Of a stretch of DNA of 64,000 nt, positions 34,962-44,286 are shown in pieces; the stretch's first letter is position 1, and each line of letters opens with the position of its first letter. The DNA lies in the NCBI GenBank assembly GCA_050246115.1, contig JBFWWP010000006.1, positions 127,472-191,471 on the forward strand. The letters are read 5' to 3'. A model generated the notes under the pieces. It saw only the letters and a list, made by a program, of their open reading frames with translations. It searched no databases and was not told the origin of the DNA. The DNA is from JBFWWP01 sp050246115. Its GTDB lineage: Bacteria > Planctomycetota > UBA8108 > UBA1146 > JAJFFE01. The position numbers and the translations under genes were made by a program.

Positions 34962-36260
34962 TTACGGATACATGCGGTACATCATGCGCGGGAACGGAAT
35001 CGCCTCGCGCACGTGCTCCAAGCCGCAGATCCACGCGACCGTCCGCTCCAGTCCAAGGCCGAAACCGCCATGCGGGACCGACCCCCATCGGCGGAGGTCC
35101 AGATACCACTGGAACGCGGATTCGGGCAGGCCGTGTTCGCGGATCTTGCGCTCGAGCACTGCCAACGACTCCTCCCGCTGGCCGCCGCCGATGATCTCCC
35201 CGAAGCCTTCGGGGGCCAGTACGTCTACGCCCATGGCGAACCGCGAGTCCTCCGGATCTTCCTTCATGTAGAAGGCCTTGACCTCTCGCGGGTAGCGGTG
35301 GACGAGGACTGGCAACTGGAACTGACCGGAGATGAAGGCCTCGTCCGGGGCCCCCAAGTCGTTCCCGAACTCGAACGCGTGGCCGTGCTCGTGCATGAGG
35401 GCCACGGCTTCGTCGTAGCGCAGTCGGGGAAAGCGCTCGTGAACCCGCTCGAGCAGCTTCGTGTCGCGCTCGAGTTCGGTCAACTCGTAGCGTCGGTTCG
35501 CGAGGACCTTGAGGACCACCGCTCGCAGCAGATCCTCGGCCAGATCCATGACTTCGTCGAAGGTGCAGTAGGCCATTTCGGGCTCGACCATCCAGAACTC
35601 GGTGAGGTGACGGCGAGTCTTCGACTTCTCGGCGCGGAAAGTGGGTCCGAAGCAGTAGATGCGCCCGAGCGCCATGGCCGAGGCCTCGCCGTACAGTTGT
35701 CCGCTCTGCGTGAGGTACACCGAGTCGTCCTCGAAGTACTTGACCTCGAACAGGTTAGTGGTGCCCTCGCAGGCGTTCGGCGTGAAGATCGGCGAGTCGA
35801 TGCAGACGAAGTCGCGTTCGTGGAAGAAGTCGCGAATGGCGCGGATCACTTCGTCGCGGATCCGCATGATGGCGACCTGCTTGCGCGACCGGAGCCACAG
35901 GTGTCGGTGGGACAGCAAGTGGTCGGGGCCATGCGCCTGCTTGCTGATCGGGTAGTCCGGCTCGGCGATCGACACGATCTCGACCCGGTCGATCTCCAGT
36001 TCGTGCCCGCCGGGAGCGCGGTCATCCGATCGCACTTGCCCCTCCACGATGAGCGCGCTCTCGTAGGGCAGAGTGTCCAGTTGGGCGAAGAGTTCGTCAC
36101 CCATCGTCGCCTTCATGCCAACACTCTGCACGATGCCCGAGCCGTCGCGGACCAGCAAGAAGATGATCTTGCCCTTCGACCTCCGGTTGTACAGCCATCC
36201 CCGAATCGTGACGCGCTGGCCGACGAACTGCGAGAGACGGGCAACAGTGGTCACGGTCAT
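34962..36260 (-). CDS. asnS: asparaginyl-tRNA synthetase
   Basis: A 432-aa class IIb aminoacyl-tRNA synthetase. The N-terminal OB fold (VTIRGWLYNRRSKGKIIFLLVRDGSG) binds the tRNA anticodon. The catalytic domain has PIFTPNACEGTTNLFEV, motif 2 GPTFRAEKSKTRRHLTEFWM and motif 3 GGFGLGLERTVAWICG. The AsnRS-type sequence near motif 2 (EKSKTRRHLTEF) favours Asn over Asp. The start at 36260 (MTVTTVARL) is chosen over an upstream in-frame start; AAAGG lies 11 bases before. It is 90 bases downstream of nadD and probably cotranscribed. Confidence 0.95.
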   Translation of the reverse strand: MTVTTVARLSQFVGQRVTIRGWLYNRRSKGKIIFLLVRDGSGIVQSVGMKATMGDELFAQLDTLPYESALIVEGQVRSDDRAPGGHELEIDRVEIVSIAEPDYPISKQAHGPDHLLSHRHLWLRSRKQVAIMRIRDEVIRAIRDFFHERDFVCIDSPIFTPNACEGTTNLFEVKYFEDDSVYLTQSGQLYGEASAMALGRIYCFGPTFRAEKSKTRRHLTEFWMVEPEMAYCTFDEVMDLAEDLLRAVVLKVLANRRYELTELERDTKLLERVHERFPRLRYDEAVALMHEHGHAFEFGNDLGAPDEAFISGQFQLPVLVHRYPREVKAFYMKEDPEDSRFAMGVDVLAPEGFGEIIGGGQREESLAVLERKIREHGLPESAFQWYLDLRRWGSVPHGGFGLGLERTVAWICGLEHVREAIPFPRMMYRMYP

Positions 36261-36350
36261 CGGAGCTGGCCTTTCAACGGGAGTTTCGTGTGTCGCGGCG
36301 ATTCTGCCCTGCGCACCAGCAAATTCAAGGCGCCACACCGAACGTCGGGG

Positions 36351-37004
36351 CTACCCCTCCCGATAGAGCCGGTGCTCCTCGATGTACGCCTCGACCGCGG
36401 CGGGGACCCAGCCGGCCAGGCTCTCCCCGCGGGCCGCGCGGCGGCGCACTTCGCTCGACGACACCGCGAGTTCCTCGGACGCGAGCGCCAGCGCATTCAG
36501 TGCGTGGACGCGGGCGCTCCCGAGGAACGGTACGTCGGCAGCGTCGAACCGCGCAGGAAACCCGGGGCGGGGGACGATCACCGGGTCGCAGAGCTCGAAG
36601 ATCCGGGCGGCTCTATGCCAGTGGCCCACGGTGGACACGTTGTCCGCGCCGAGCAGGAAGTAGATGTGGCGACCCGGGCGCTCCTCGTGGAGTTCCTCCA
36701 ACGTGACGACGGTGAAGGACGGGCCCGAGCGCCGGAGTTCCCGGTCGTCCACCGACATCCCGGGGTGGTCGACGATGGCGAGCTCCAACATGCGAGCGCG
36801 GTGGTGGCTGGGGGTGAGCGCCGCTCCTTGCTTGTGGGGTGGCAGGCCCGCGGGCAAGAACACCACGTGGTGCCCCGGCAGGGCGACACGCGCGTGGTCG
36901 GCCAACCGAATGTGGCCCACGTGGACGGGGTCGAAAACGCCGCCGAAAAGGACCAAGTCCTCTGGTCGCGAAGCGTCGTTCGCGGGCAGCGCCCTTCCTT
37001 GCAT
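36351..37004 (-). CDS. nadD: nicotinate-nucleotide adenylyltransferase
   Basis: 217 aa. Converts nicotinate mononucleotide and ATP to deamido-NAD. The nucleotidyltransferase motif GGVFDPVHVGHIRLAD lies at the N-terminus, FLPAGLPPHKQG follows, FLLGADNV is central, and SSSEVRRRAARGES near the end matches the ISSTxIR motif. The start at 37004 (MQGRALPAND) is favoured because upstream sequence overlaps the divergent ald gene and has no family resemblance. Works in NAD synthesis with pncB at 9247. Confidence 0.92.
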   Translation of the reverse strand: MQGRALPANDASRPEDLVLFGGVFDPVHVGHIRLADHARVALPGHHVVFLPAGLPPHKQGAALTPSHHRARMLELAIVDHPGMSVDDRELRRSGPSFTVVTLEELHEERPGRHIYFLLGADNVSTVGHWHRAARIFELCDPVIVPRPGFPARFDAADVPFLGSARVHALNALALASEELAVSSSEVRRRAARGESLAGWVPAAVEAYIEEHRLYREG

Positions 37005-37027
37005 ATCCTCAGGGGCGGGGCTAAACT
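36999..37027 (+). promoter_or_regulatory. possible ald promoter
   Basis: TTGCAT (36999-37004), 17 bases, TAAACT (37022-37027), about 50 bases before the ald start. Each box matches the consensus only partly. Confidence 0.3.
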
Positions 37028-37077
37028 CCCCACCTTTCTCATGCCGGGCTGCGTGTTCTCGGAAAGAAGCGTCGCGC

Positions 37078-38202
37078 ATGTCGCCAACTATCATCGGTGT
37101 GCCTCGAGAGATCAAGGAGCAGGAGAACCGCGTCGCGCTGGTTCCCTCGGGTGCGTACACCCTGGTGCGAGACGGACACCAAGTGTTCGTGGAAGCCGGG
37201 GCGGGGCTTGGTTCTGGCATCGACGACGCCGAGTTCGAAGCTGCAGGCGCCCGGATCGTGCCGACGGCCGCCGACGTGTTCGCCGCCGCCCATGTGATCG
37301 TGAAGGTCAAGGAGCCCCTGCCGGCCGAGTACGAGCGGATCCGGCCGGGTCAGATCCTGTTCACCTACTTCCACTTTGCCGCGAGCGAATCGCTGACCCG
37401 TGCCATGATTGCTTCGGGCGCAAGTTCGATTGCTTACGAGACCATTGAAGATCGCAACGGGAAACTGCCCCTGTTGACGCCCATGAGCGAGGTCGCCGGG
37501 CGGATGTCGGTGCTCGCGGGCGCTCAGCACCTCGAGAAGCAACGGGGTGGGCGCGGCGTCCTCATGTGCGGCGTACCGGGAGTGGAACCCGGTCGCGTGG
37601 TCGTGCTCGGCGGCGGGGTCGTCGGCACCAACGCCGCCCGCATCGCGGCGGGCCTCGGCGCCACGGTCCAGATCTTCGATATCGACTTGGATCGACTGCG
37701 TTACCTGGATGAAGTGATGCCCGCGAACATCACCGGTGTGTTCTCGAACCCTTTCTCGATCCGCAAAGCGGTTGCCCACGCCGATTTGGTGGTGGGCGCC
37801 GTGTTGGTCCACGGGGCTCGCGCCCCACGACTGGTCCCGCGTGAGTACCTGCGGGACATGCAGCCGGGCTCGGTCATCGTCGACGTGTCCGTGGACCAAG
37901 GGGGTTGCGTCGAGACCTGCCGGCCAACCACCCACGCCAACCCCACGTACGAAGTCGACGGCGTGATCCACTACTGCGTCGCGAACATGCCCGGGGCCGT
38001 GGCCCGCACCTCGACCTTTGCGCTCACGAACGCCACCCTGCCCTATCTGCGTCAGCTCGCGCGCAACGGTCTCGAGGGGTTCGTGCGCAGCGACCCGGGA
38101 GCCGCAAAGGGCGTGAACGTCCACGATCACAAGGTGTACCACGACGGTGTCGCGTCGACCTTCGGGATCGAACTGCACTCGATCGACCAGCTTTTCCGTT
38201 GA
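37078..38202 (+). CDS. ald: alanine dehydrogenase
   Basis: 374 aa, the usual family length. NAD-dependent interconversion of L-alanine with pyruvate and ammonia. Signature IIGVPREIKEQENRVALVP at the N-terminus, KVKEPLPAEY (catalytic Lys region), TYFHFAA (catalytic His), Rossmann motif VVLGGGVVGTNAARIA and the C-terminal NMPGAVARTSTFALTNATL. ATG 37078 follows GGAAAGAAG. The polyprenyl synthase gene begins 17 bases after its stop. Confidence 0.95.
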   Translation: MSPTIIGVPREIKEQENRVALVPSGAYTLVRDGHQVFVEAGAGLGSGIDDAEFEAAGARIVPTAADVFAAAHVIVKVKEPLPAEYERIRPGQILFTYFHFAASESLTRAMIASGASSIAYETIEDRNGKLPLLTPMSEVAGRMSVLAGAQHLEKQRGGRGVLMCGVPGVEPGRVVVLGGGVVGTNAARIAAGLGATVQIFDIDLDRLRYLDEVMPANITGVFSNPFSIRKAVAHADLVVGAVLVHGARAPRLVPREYLRDMQPGSVIVDVSVDQGGCVETCRPTTHANPTYEVDGVIHYCVANMPGAVARTSTFALTNATLPYLRQLARNGLEGFVRSDPGAAKGVNVHDHKVYHDGVASTFGIELHSIDQLFR

Positions 38203-38219
38203 ACGAGTCAGGGGTGTCG

Positions 38220-39239
38220 ATGACGGACAACACCGGTCGCTTCGACGGCGGGCTCGGAACCGCCCCCGCGGCCTCGGTGTTCACCGGGCTCTACGCGCCG
38301 ATTCGTGAAGACATGAACGCGTTGAACGAGTTCCTGCGGGCCGAGTTCGACAGCGCTGACCCGTTCTTGCTCGAGCTGCTGGGGCATGTTTCGCAGTTTC
38401 GCGGCAAGCAGATCCGCCCGGCCTGTTTGTTCCTCGCCGCGCGTTGGCTCGGCGACGTCGGACCCGATCACGTGCGGACCGCCGCGGCGGTCGAACTCAT
38501 TCATACAGCCACCCTCGTGCACGACGATCTGTTGGATGATGCGCGGATCCGACGGCGGGTCGAGACCGTCAATCGCCGCTGGGGAGAGCGCACCGCCGTG
38601 CTGCTCGGAGACTTTCTCTACTCGCGGGGATTTACCATTGCCGCCGAGGTTCCGGGGGTCATGCAGTCGCTCGCGAGCGTGACGCACACGGTCTGTCGCG
38701 GCGAACTGCTGCAGGTGGGAACCTCGTTCGATCTGGCCCTGACCGAGGAACGCTACTACGAGATCATCCGGCAGAAGACTGCCGTCCTGTACGGCCTGGC
38801 TTGCTCGCTCGGCGCGATGCTGTCGGGCGCGTCGAGCGCCGATCAGCAAGCGTGCGGTGACTTCGGGGATTGGCTCGGGATGGCGTTTCAGATTGCCGAC
38901 GACGCTCTCGACTTGGTCGGCGATGCTCAGATCGTCGGGAAGTCGTTGGGCACCGACCTCAAGAAGGGTAAGCTGACTTTGCCGCTGATCCGGCTGCGCG
39001 AGACGCTGCACACAGGCAAGCTGGAAGAGTACATGTGGTTGCTGCGCCATCCCAACGAGGTTGGAACCCACCAGCGGGTGTTGCAGATGCTGCGCGAGTA
39101 CGACGTGCTCGCGGGGGTGAGAGCCAGCGCCGCGGAGTACGTCGACCGCGCAATCGCGGTCTTGGATCGTTTGCCGGCCAGTCCGCTGCGCGAGCACCTC
39201 GAGCAGCTCGCTCGTTACGTCGTCGTGCGGCAGGCTTGA
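38220..39239 (+). CDS. polyprenyl diphosphate synthase
   Basis: A 339-aa trans-isoprenyl diphosphate synthase. The first aspartate-rich motif is LVHDDLLDDARIRR, the second is FQIADDALDLVGD; GKQIRPACLFLAA precedes them. Family members extend allylic diphosphates with IPP, for example to make quinone side chains; product chain length cannot be read with confidence, though the sequence resembles the octaprenyl/heptaprenyl (IspB/HepT) group. GTG 38214 is an alternative start six bases earlier. It sits in the ald-moaC stretch of co-directional genes. Confidence 0.9.
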   Translation: MTDNTGRFDGGLGTAPAASVFTGLYAPIREDMNALNEFLRAEFDSADPFLLELLGHVSQFRGKQIRPACLFLAARWLGDVGPDHVRTAAAVELIHTATLVHDDLLDDARIRRRVETVNRRWGERTAVLLGDFLYSRGFTIAAEVPGVMQSLASVTHTVCRGELLQVGTSFDLALTEERYYEIIRQKTAVLYGLACSLGAMLSGASSADQQACGDFGDWLGMAFQIADDALDLVGDAQIVGKSLGTDLKKGKLTLPLIRLRETLHTGKLEEYMWLLRHPNEVGTHQRVLQMLREYDVLAGVRASAAEYVDRAIAVLDRLPASPLREHLEQLARYVVVRQA

Positions 39240-39252
39240 GTTCGAGGTCGCG

Positions 39253-39765
39253 ATGAGTGCTGCCGATCCCGACCCTTCGCCAACGCTTTCCCACCTCGAC
39301 GCCATGGGTCGGGCGCGCATGGTGGACGTCGGAGCGAAGGCCGTCACCGAGCGGCGGGCGGTCGCTGCAGGTCGCATTCGAATGGAGCCACGGACGCTAG
39401 CGGCCATCCGCGACGGCAGCGTGCCCAAGGGGGATGTCCTCGCGGTGGCCCGCATCGCGGCGATCCAAGCCGCGAAGGAGACCGCGCGCTGGATTCCGCT
39501 TTGCCACCCGCTGGCGCTCGATGGCGTTCACGTCGAGCTGACGATGGGCGAACGTTGGGTCGAGGCACAGGTCGAGGTGCGCGTCACGGCTCGCACCGGG
39601 GTCGAGATGGAAGCACTCACCGCTGTTGCCGCGGCATTACTGACGATCTACGACATGTGCAAGGCGCTCGACCGAGGCATGGTCATCGAGCAGATCCGAC
39701 TCGACGAGAAGGAGGGCGGCCGCAGCGGCCGTTGGGTTCGTCCCGACGCTCCCGACGGAGATTGA
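39253..39765 (+). CDS. moaC: cyclic pyranopterin monophosphate synthase
   Basis: A 170-aa molybdenum-cofactor biosynthesis protein. Typical motifs: LSHLDAMGRARMVDVGAKAVT at the start, KETARWIPLCHPLAL (substrate loop), TGVEMEALTAV and YDMCKALDRGM near the end. It converts the MoaA product into cyclic pyranopterin monophosphate. No other moa gene is adjacent; the molybdoenzyme subunit at the left edge shows that the organism uses this cofactor. Confidence 0.95.
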   Translation: MSAADPDPSPTLSHLDAMGRARMVDVGAKAVTERRAVAAGRIRMEPRTLAAIRDGSVPKGDVLAVARIAAIQAAKETARWIPLCHPLALDGVHVELTMGERWVEAQVEVRVTARTGVEMEALTAVAAALLTIYDMCKALDRGMVIEQIRLDEKEGGRSGRWVRPDAPDGD

Positions 39766-39908
39766 CCCTGGCCGTCGTGGCCGCGACTTGCGAGCCAGGC
39801 CACGAACGCACTGTCGCGGGCCCAGGAGGCGCTCATCGGCGCCGATCGAGCCCGTTACACCGACTCGACGCACCCACCACCGACGAAGTGAAATGAAAGG
39901 ACTTGGAC

Positions 39909-40766
39909 GTGAGCATCGAGATCGACGGCAAAGCGATCGCCACCGACTGTCGCGCGTCGGTGCAGGTTCGAGCGGCGGCGTACCGGCGAGCACGCGGCCA
40001 TGCGCCCGGCCTTGGCGTGATCCTGGTGGGCAGCGACCCTGCTTCCGCGGTGTACGTGAAGAACAAGGAAATGGCCTGTCGCAAGGCCGGCATCGCCAGC
40101 TTTCACCACGACCTGAAGGCGGAGGCAACTCGGGAGCAGCTCGAGCGGAAGATCGACGAGCTCAATGCAGATCCTCGGGTGCACGGGATCCTGCTGCAGC
40201 TCCCGCTGCCGAAGCACCTGCCGGAATCGGAGATGCTCGAGCGCATTCATCCGGAGAAGGACGTCGACGGCTTCCATCCCATTAGCGCGGGGATGTTAGC
40301 GGTCGGGCGCCCGGGCTTCGTGCCGTGCACTCCGCGCGGGATCATGAAGCTCATCGAGTCGACGGGTCAGCCCACCGACGGCAAGCGAGCGGTGGTGATC
40401 GGTCGCTCGAACATCGTCGGCAAGCCCGTGGCGCAGTTGCTGCTCGCGGCCAACTGCACGGTCACCATCTGCCATTCGCGCACGGTGGACTTGCCGGGCG
40501 AGGTGCGGCGCGCCGACATCGTCGTGGCCGCGATCGGCCGCCCGGACTTCGTTCGCGGCGACTGGATACAGCAGGGTGCGATCGTCATCGACGTCGGCAT
40601 CAACCGACGCGCGAACGGCGATCTGTGCGGCGACGTCGACTATGCGGCGGCGCGCGAGCGCGCCGGGTGGATCACTCCGGTTCCGGGCGGGGTCGGCCCC
40701 ATGACCGTGGCCATGCTGCTCGAGAACACACTCGAAGGGGCGCTGCGCTACGACTCCCCGCGCTAG
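39909..40766 (+). CDS. folD: methylenetetrahydrofolate dehydrogenase / cyclohydrolase
   Basis: A 285-aa bifunctional enzyme interconverting 5,10-methylene-THF and 10-formyl-THF. Active-site YVKNKEMACRKAGI (Tyr and Lys of the cyclohydrolase), GILLQLPLPKHL, DVDGFHP, NAD(P)-binding VVIGRSNIVGKPVAQLL and C-terminal PVPGGVGPMTVAML are all present. GTG 39909 is preceded by AAAGGA at good spacing; TTG 39903 is an alternative. mutL follows after 114 bases. Confidence 0.95.
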   Translation: MSIEIDGKAIATDCRASVQVRAAAYRRARGHAPGLGVILVGSDPASAVYVKNKEMACRKAGIASFHHDLKAEATREQLERKIDELNADPRVHGILLQLPLPKHLPESEMLERIHPEKDVDGFHPISAGMLAVGRPGFVPCTPRGIMKLIESTGQPTDGKRAVVIGRSNIVGKPVAQLLLAANCTVTICHSRTVDLPGEVRRADIVVAAIGRPDFVRGDWIQQGAIVIDVGINRRANGDLCGDVDYAAARERAGWITPVPGGVGPMTVAMLLENTLEGALRYDSPR

Positions 40767-40880
40767 AGTTCGGCGTCGTGCGAGGTGGGCACGTCGCCGT
40801 CGCGGTGCGGCAGCTCGAGCGGCTCACTCTCGGGTGACTTCGCGGCGCTGCGGTTCGCAGATCGGGCTCACGAGGCAAGG

Positions 40881-42758
40881 ATGGCCGTGCAACGAATCCG
40901 TCAGCTCTCCGCGCACTTGGTGAATCAGATCGCGGCCGGCGAAGTCATCGAACGGCCGGCGTCGGTCGTCAAGGAACTCGTCGAGAACTCCATCGACGCC
41001 GGCGCGGTCGAGATCCTCGTGGAGCTCGAAGAGGGCGGCAAGCGGTCGATTCGGGTCATCGACGATGGCTTTGGCATAGTGCCCGAGGATCTCACGTTGG
41101 CGGTCGCCAGCCACGCGACTTCCAAGTTGGGCACGGAGGAAGATCTGCACCGCGTGCGTACCCTGGGTTTCCGCGGCGAAGCCTTGGCGAGCATGGCCAG
41201 CGTCGGCGAACTGGACATCGTTTCGCGTCCGCCAGGGCAGGCAACCGGCGAGCGGGTCTTCGCGCGCGACGGCCACGTCGAACGAGGGCCGCCGGAGATG
41301 ATCGCAGCCGGTACCCGGGTGACCTTGCGCAACTTGTTCTACAACGTGCCCGCGCGGAAGCGGTTCTTGCGCAACGATCGCGCCGAGCTCACGCGCGTGA
41401 GCGCGGTCCTGCAGCACATCGCGCTCGCGGTGCCGGAGGTGGGATTCACCTTGGTTCATGGTGGGCGCGTGGTGTTTCGGTTCGCAAAGGGCCAGGATCA
41501 GCGCGAGCGAATCCAGGAAGTGCTCGGCGAAGAGACCATGGGCCGCATGTTGGAGCTCGATCCCCAGCATCCCCAACTTCGCGGTTGGATCGGGCGCGCC
41601 GACTTGTGGCGACGGAACGCGCAAGACGTCTACACGTTCTTGAACGGTCGCTTCTTGCGGGACCGAACGCTCGTGCAGGCGGTGCGAGAGGGGTTTCGCG
41701 GTTTCCAGATACCGGGCCGCAACCCGGTGGCTGTGGTGTTTCTGCAGTTGCCCGTCGACGAGTTCGACGTCAACGTTCACCCGGCGAAGCTCGAAGTGCG
41801 CTTCCGTGATTCGGGTGCGGTGTTCTCGCTCGTGCGAGGTGCCGTGCTGGCGTGCCTCGAACGTGCTTCGTCGGTGCCCGATCTCATCGATCCGCGAGCC
41901 CCGCTGCGCCAGACCGAGTCGGCCCACCGGGCCTTCCCCCGCGACGCCGCTTTGACACCGTCACCGTTTCCGTCCGTACGAGGCTGGGCCGAGCCCCCAC
42001 CCGGCGTTCACGAACGCGTTGCCGAGCCCGGCAGTGAACGTCGCGCCACGCCGACCCCCATCGGCGACGCGTCGCGTTGGCGGAACGCCCCCGAGAACGC
42101 GCTGCCCGACCTCGGTCACGAGCGCTCGACGGCGCCGCGATCCGCCGGCGAGCGCAGCGGTGAGCTGCCGATCGATCCCCCGAGCGCCGCGGAGGCGCCG
42201 GTCTTCCAGGTACACAACGCGTACCTCGTGCTCGAGGAGCCCGGTGGGTTGACCGTGATCGATCAGCACGCACTGCACGAGAAGATTCTGTTCGAGGAGT
42301 TGTGCCAAGCTCACGAACGCGGGACGCTGCGTCAGCCGCTGCTGATCCCGGAAGCGGTTCATCTGGCTCCGGAAGCGTGGATTCAATTCGGTGAGCAGCA
42401 GTCGGTGCTCGCCAGCCTCGGACTCGTCGCGGAGGAGTTTGGCCAGCGCACGGTCTTGATCCGTTCGGTCCCGATGGGGTTCGAACAGCGCGATAGTGCC
42501 GGGCTCCTCCAGGAGCTACTGCAGCGGCTGGCGAATACTCCCCAGGGGGCCAATGAACTCGAGCTGCGACTCCGTGGACTCGAGACCCTCGCCTGCAAGC
42601 GCGCGGTCAAGGCAGGCCAGCGCTTGAACCCCGAACAGCAGCGTGACCTGATCCGGGGGCGAGCCAAGGCGTTTCAGCCCCGTAACTGTCCTCACGGTCG
42701 CGCCGCCGAGCTCTTCCTTTCGTGGGACGAACTCGAACGCCGTTTCGATCGTCGGTGA
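40881..42758 (+). CDS. mutL: DNA mismatch repair protein MutL
   Basis: 625 aa. The N-terminal GHKL ATPase has IAAGEVIERPASVVKELVEN, IDDGFGI, ATSKL and TLGFRGEALASMASV. A variable proline/arginine linker (about residues 345-460) precedes the C-terminal dimerisation/endonuclease domain with DQHALHEKILFEE (matching DQHAx2Ex4E), ACKRAVKAGQ and NCPHGR. It should therefore be a nicking-type MutL as in bacteria lacking MutH. ATG 40881 begins MAVQRIRQLS; earlier in-frame codons give unrelated sequence. MutS is not in the window. Confidence 0.95.
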   Translation: MAVQRIRQLSAHLVNQIAAGEVIERPASVVKELVENSIDAGAVEILVELEEGGKRSIRVIDDGFGIVPEDLTLAVASHATSKLGTEEDLHRVRTLGFRGEALASMASVGELDIVSRPPGQATGERVFARDGHVERGPPEMIAAGTRVTLRNLFYNVPARKRFLRNDRAELTRVSAVLQHIALAVPEVGFTLVHGGRVVFRFAKGQDQRERIQEVLGEETMGRMLELDPQHPQLRGWIGRADLWRRNAQDVYTFLNGRFLRDRTLVQAVREGFRGFQIPGRNPVAVVFLQLPVDEFDVNVHPAKLEVRFRDSGAVFSLVRGAVLACLERASSVPDLIDPRAPLRQTESAHRAFPRDAALTPSPFPSVRGWAEPPPGVHERVAEPGSERRATPTPIGDASRWRNAPENALPDLGHERSTAPRSAGERSGELPIDPPSAAEAPVFQVHNAYLVLEEPGGLTVIDQHALHEKILFEELCQAHERGTLRQPLLIPEAVHLAPEAWIQFGEQQSVLASLGLVAEEFGQRTVLIRSVPMGFEQRDSAGLLQELLQRLANTPQGANELELRLRGLETLACKRAVKAGQRLNPEQQRDLIRGRAKAFQPRNCPHGRAAELFLSWDELERRFDRR

Positions 42759-42999
42759 GCCCAGGCCGCCATCGCCGCTCCGACAGGCGTATGGGCGGCA
42801 CCGCGTTGGCTTGCACGCACCGACCCACCCGCGCGGGCACTCTCGGCCCCTGCGTTCGTGCCCTCGAGGGAGCTGTCGGCACGGTGATTCGTGTTTCGCG
42901 AACGCTCGGTTCGTGCTAAACCCAGCCTCGGAGTGAGATATTGCTGCGCCAGGGGTTTCCTTCGGAGCAGCCGGGTTCGTTGACGCAGAGAAGTGTCGT

Positions 43000-44064
43000 A
43001 TGAGCGAAGATTTGCCAGCCGCCTTGGTTCTCGTCTTGGAGAGCGGAATCCCCGCGACGCGTCGGAACCGAATCCGAAGCCGCCTCGAAGAACTCGGGGT
43101 CACGGTTACCGTGGTGGCGGGTCCGGACCGCGAGTATCTCGAGATTCGGGGCGACCACCTTCCCGTCGAGACCTTGAACCCCGAGGCGTGGGACGGGGTC
43201 GAGCGGATGATCTCGCTGGCCCCCGAGTATCCGCATGCAGCGCGCCACACCGCCTCCACGGCCGCGGACCGTCCAAGCAACTCGACGGTCGTGCACGTCG
43301 GCAAGGTCGCCATCGGTGGCGGCACGTTCACGCTGATCGCCGGGCCTTGCGCCGTCGAGTCGGCGGATCAAGCGTTGCGCGTCGCGCGCGCGGTGGCCGA
43401 GTCGGGCGCCGTCGTGCTGCGGGCGGGAGTCTACAAGCCCCGCACTTCCCCCTACGCCTTTCAAGGGCTGCAGGATGCCGGACTCGCCATCTTGTACGAG
43501 GTCAAGCAGGCCGTTGGTATGCCGGTGGTTACCGAGGTCATGGACACCGGCGACATCGAAAAAGTGGCCGAGGTCGCCGACATGATCCAAGTCGGCTCGC
43601 GCAACATGCAGAACTACGCCCTGCTGCGTCGACTCGGCCGGATCCGCAAGCCGATCCTTCTGAAGCGAGGTTTCGCGGCGACGCTGCGCGAATTCCTGCT
43701 CGCCGCCGAGTACATTCTGTCGGGCGGCAACGATCAGATCGTTCTCTGTGAGCGTGGCATTCGGAGCTCCGCTGGGTCGGGCAACGTGGTCCTCGATCTC
43801 GGAGCGGTGCCCGAACTCCGGCGCCGAACCCACCTCCCGGTCATCGTCGATCCGAGCCACGGCGGGCAGGACCGGGGCCGCGTCGTTCCGCTCGCGCGGG
43901 CCGCGGTAGCCGTAGGTGCGGATGGACTGCTCGTGGAAGTGCACGACGACCCACAACGCGCGTTGTCCGATGGGCAGCAGGCGCTCGACCCTGCGTCGTT
44001 TCGCGCCATGGTGGCCCAAGTTTCCGCGATCCGTGCCGCACTGAGTGGTTGCGACCTCGTTTAG
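43000..44064 (+). CDS. aroF: DAHP synthase (type I, with N-terminal regulatory domain)
   Basis: 354 aa. First step of the shikimate pathway: phosphoenolpyruvate plus erythrose 4-phosphate to DAHP. Residues 1-95 form a ferredoxin-like N-terminal domain as in the Thermotoga-type enzyme, a known site of feedback control. The barrel has LIAGPCAVES, RAGVYKPRTSPYAFQGL, QVGSRNMQNY, LLKRGF and VIVDPSHGGQDR. The metal ligands Cys (GPCAVES) and His (DPSHG) are present. aroC, the last shikimate step, lies at 54723. Confidence 0.93.
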   Translation: MSEDLPAALVLVLESGIPATRRNRIRSRLEELGVTVTVVAGPDREYLEIRGDHLPVETLNPEAWDGVERMISLAPEYPHAARHTASTAADRPSNSTVVHVGKVAIGGGTFTLIAGPCAVESADQALRVARAVAESGAVVLRAGVYKPRTSPYAFQGLQDAGLAILYEVKQAVGMPVVTEVMDTGDIEKVAEVADMIQVGSRNMQNYALLRRLGRIRKPILLKRGFAATLREFLLAAEYILSGGNDQIVLCERGIRSSAGSGNVVLDLGAVPELRRRTHLPVIVDPSHGGQDRGRVVPLARAAVAVGADGLLVEVHDDPQRALSDGQQALDPASFRAMVAQVSAIRAALSGCDLV

Positions 44065-44286
44065 AGCCGCGGGGTCGAAGTTCCGAGCGGCGCGGCAAGT
44101 CCTGCCGTTCGGCAGTGGTCGTGGAACGCGAGTTCTGCTACGAAGCTGGACGTGGTTCGACCTGACTTCGGCCGTGGCCCGCGCGGGGCCGACATTGTCC
44201 GGGAGCTGCCGAGCGCGCTGTCGCCTCCTGGGTGGGCGCACTCGTCGGCCCGCTACTCGCCCATGCACCGAAGGGAGCCGTCCAAC

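Noticed and set aside
34809..37448. A very long open frame on the plus strand (about 880 codons)
   Set aside because: It is antisense to asnS and nadD, both of which have clear family motifs on the minus strand; high GC content keeps the opposite frame open.
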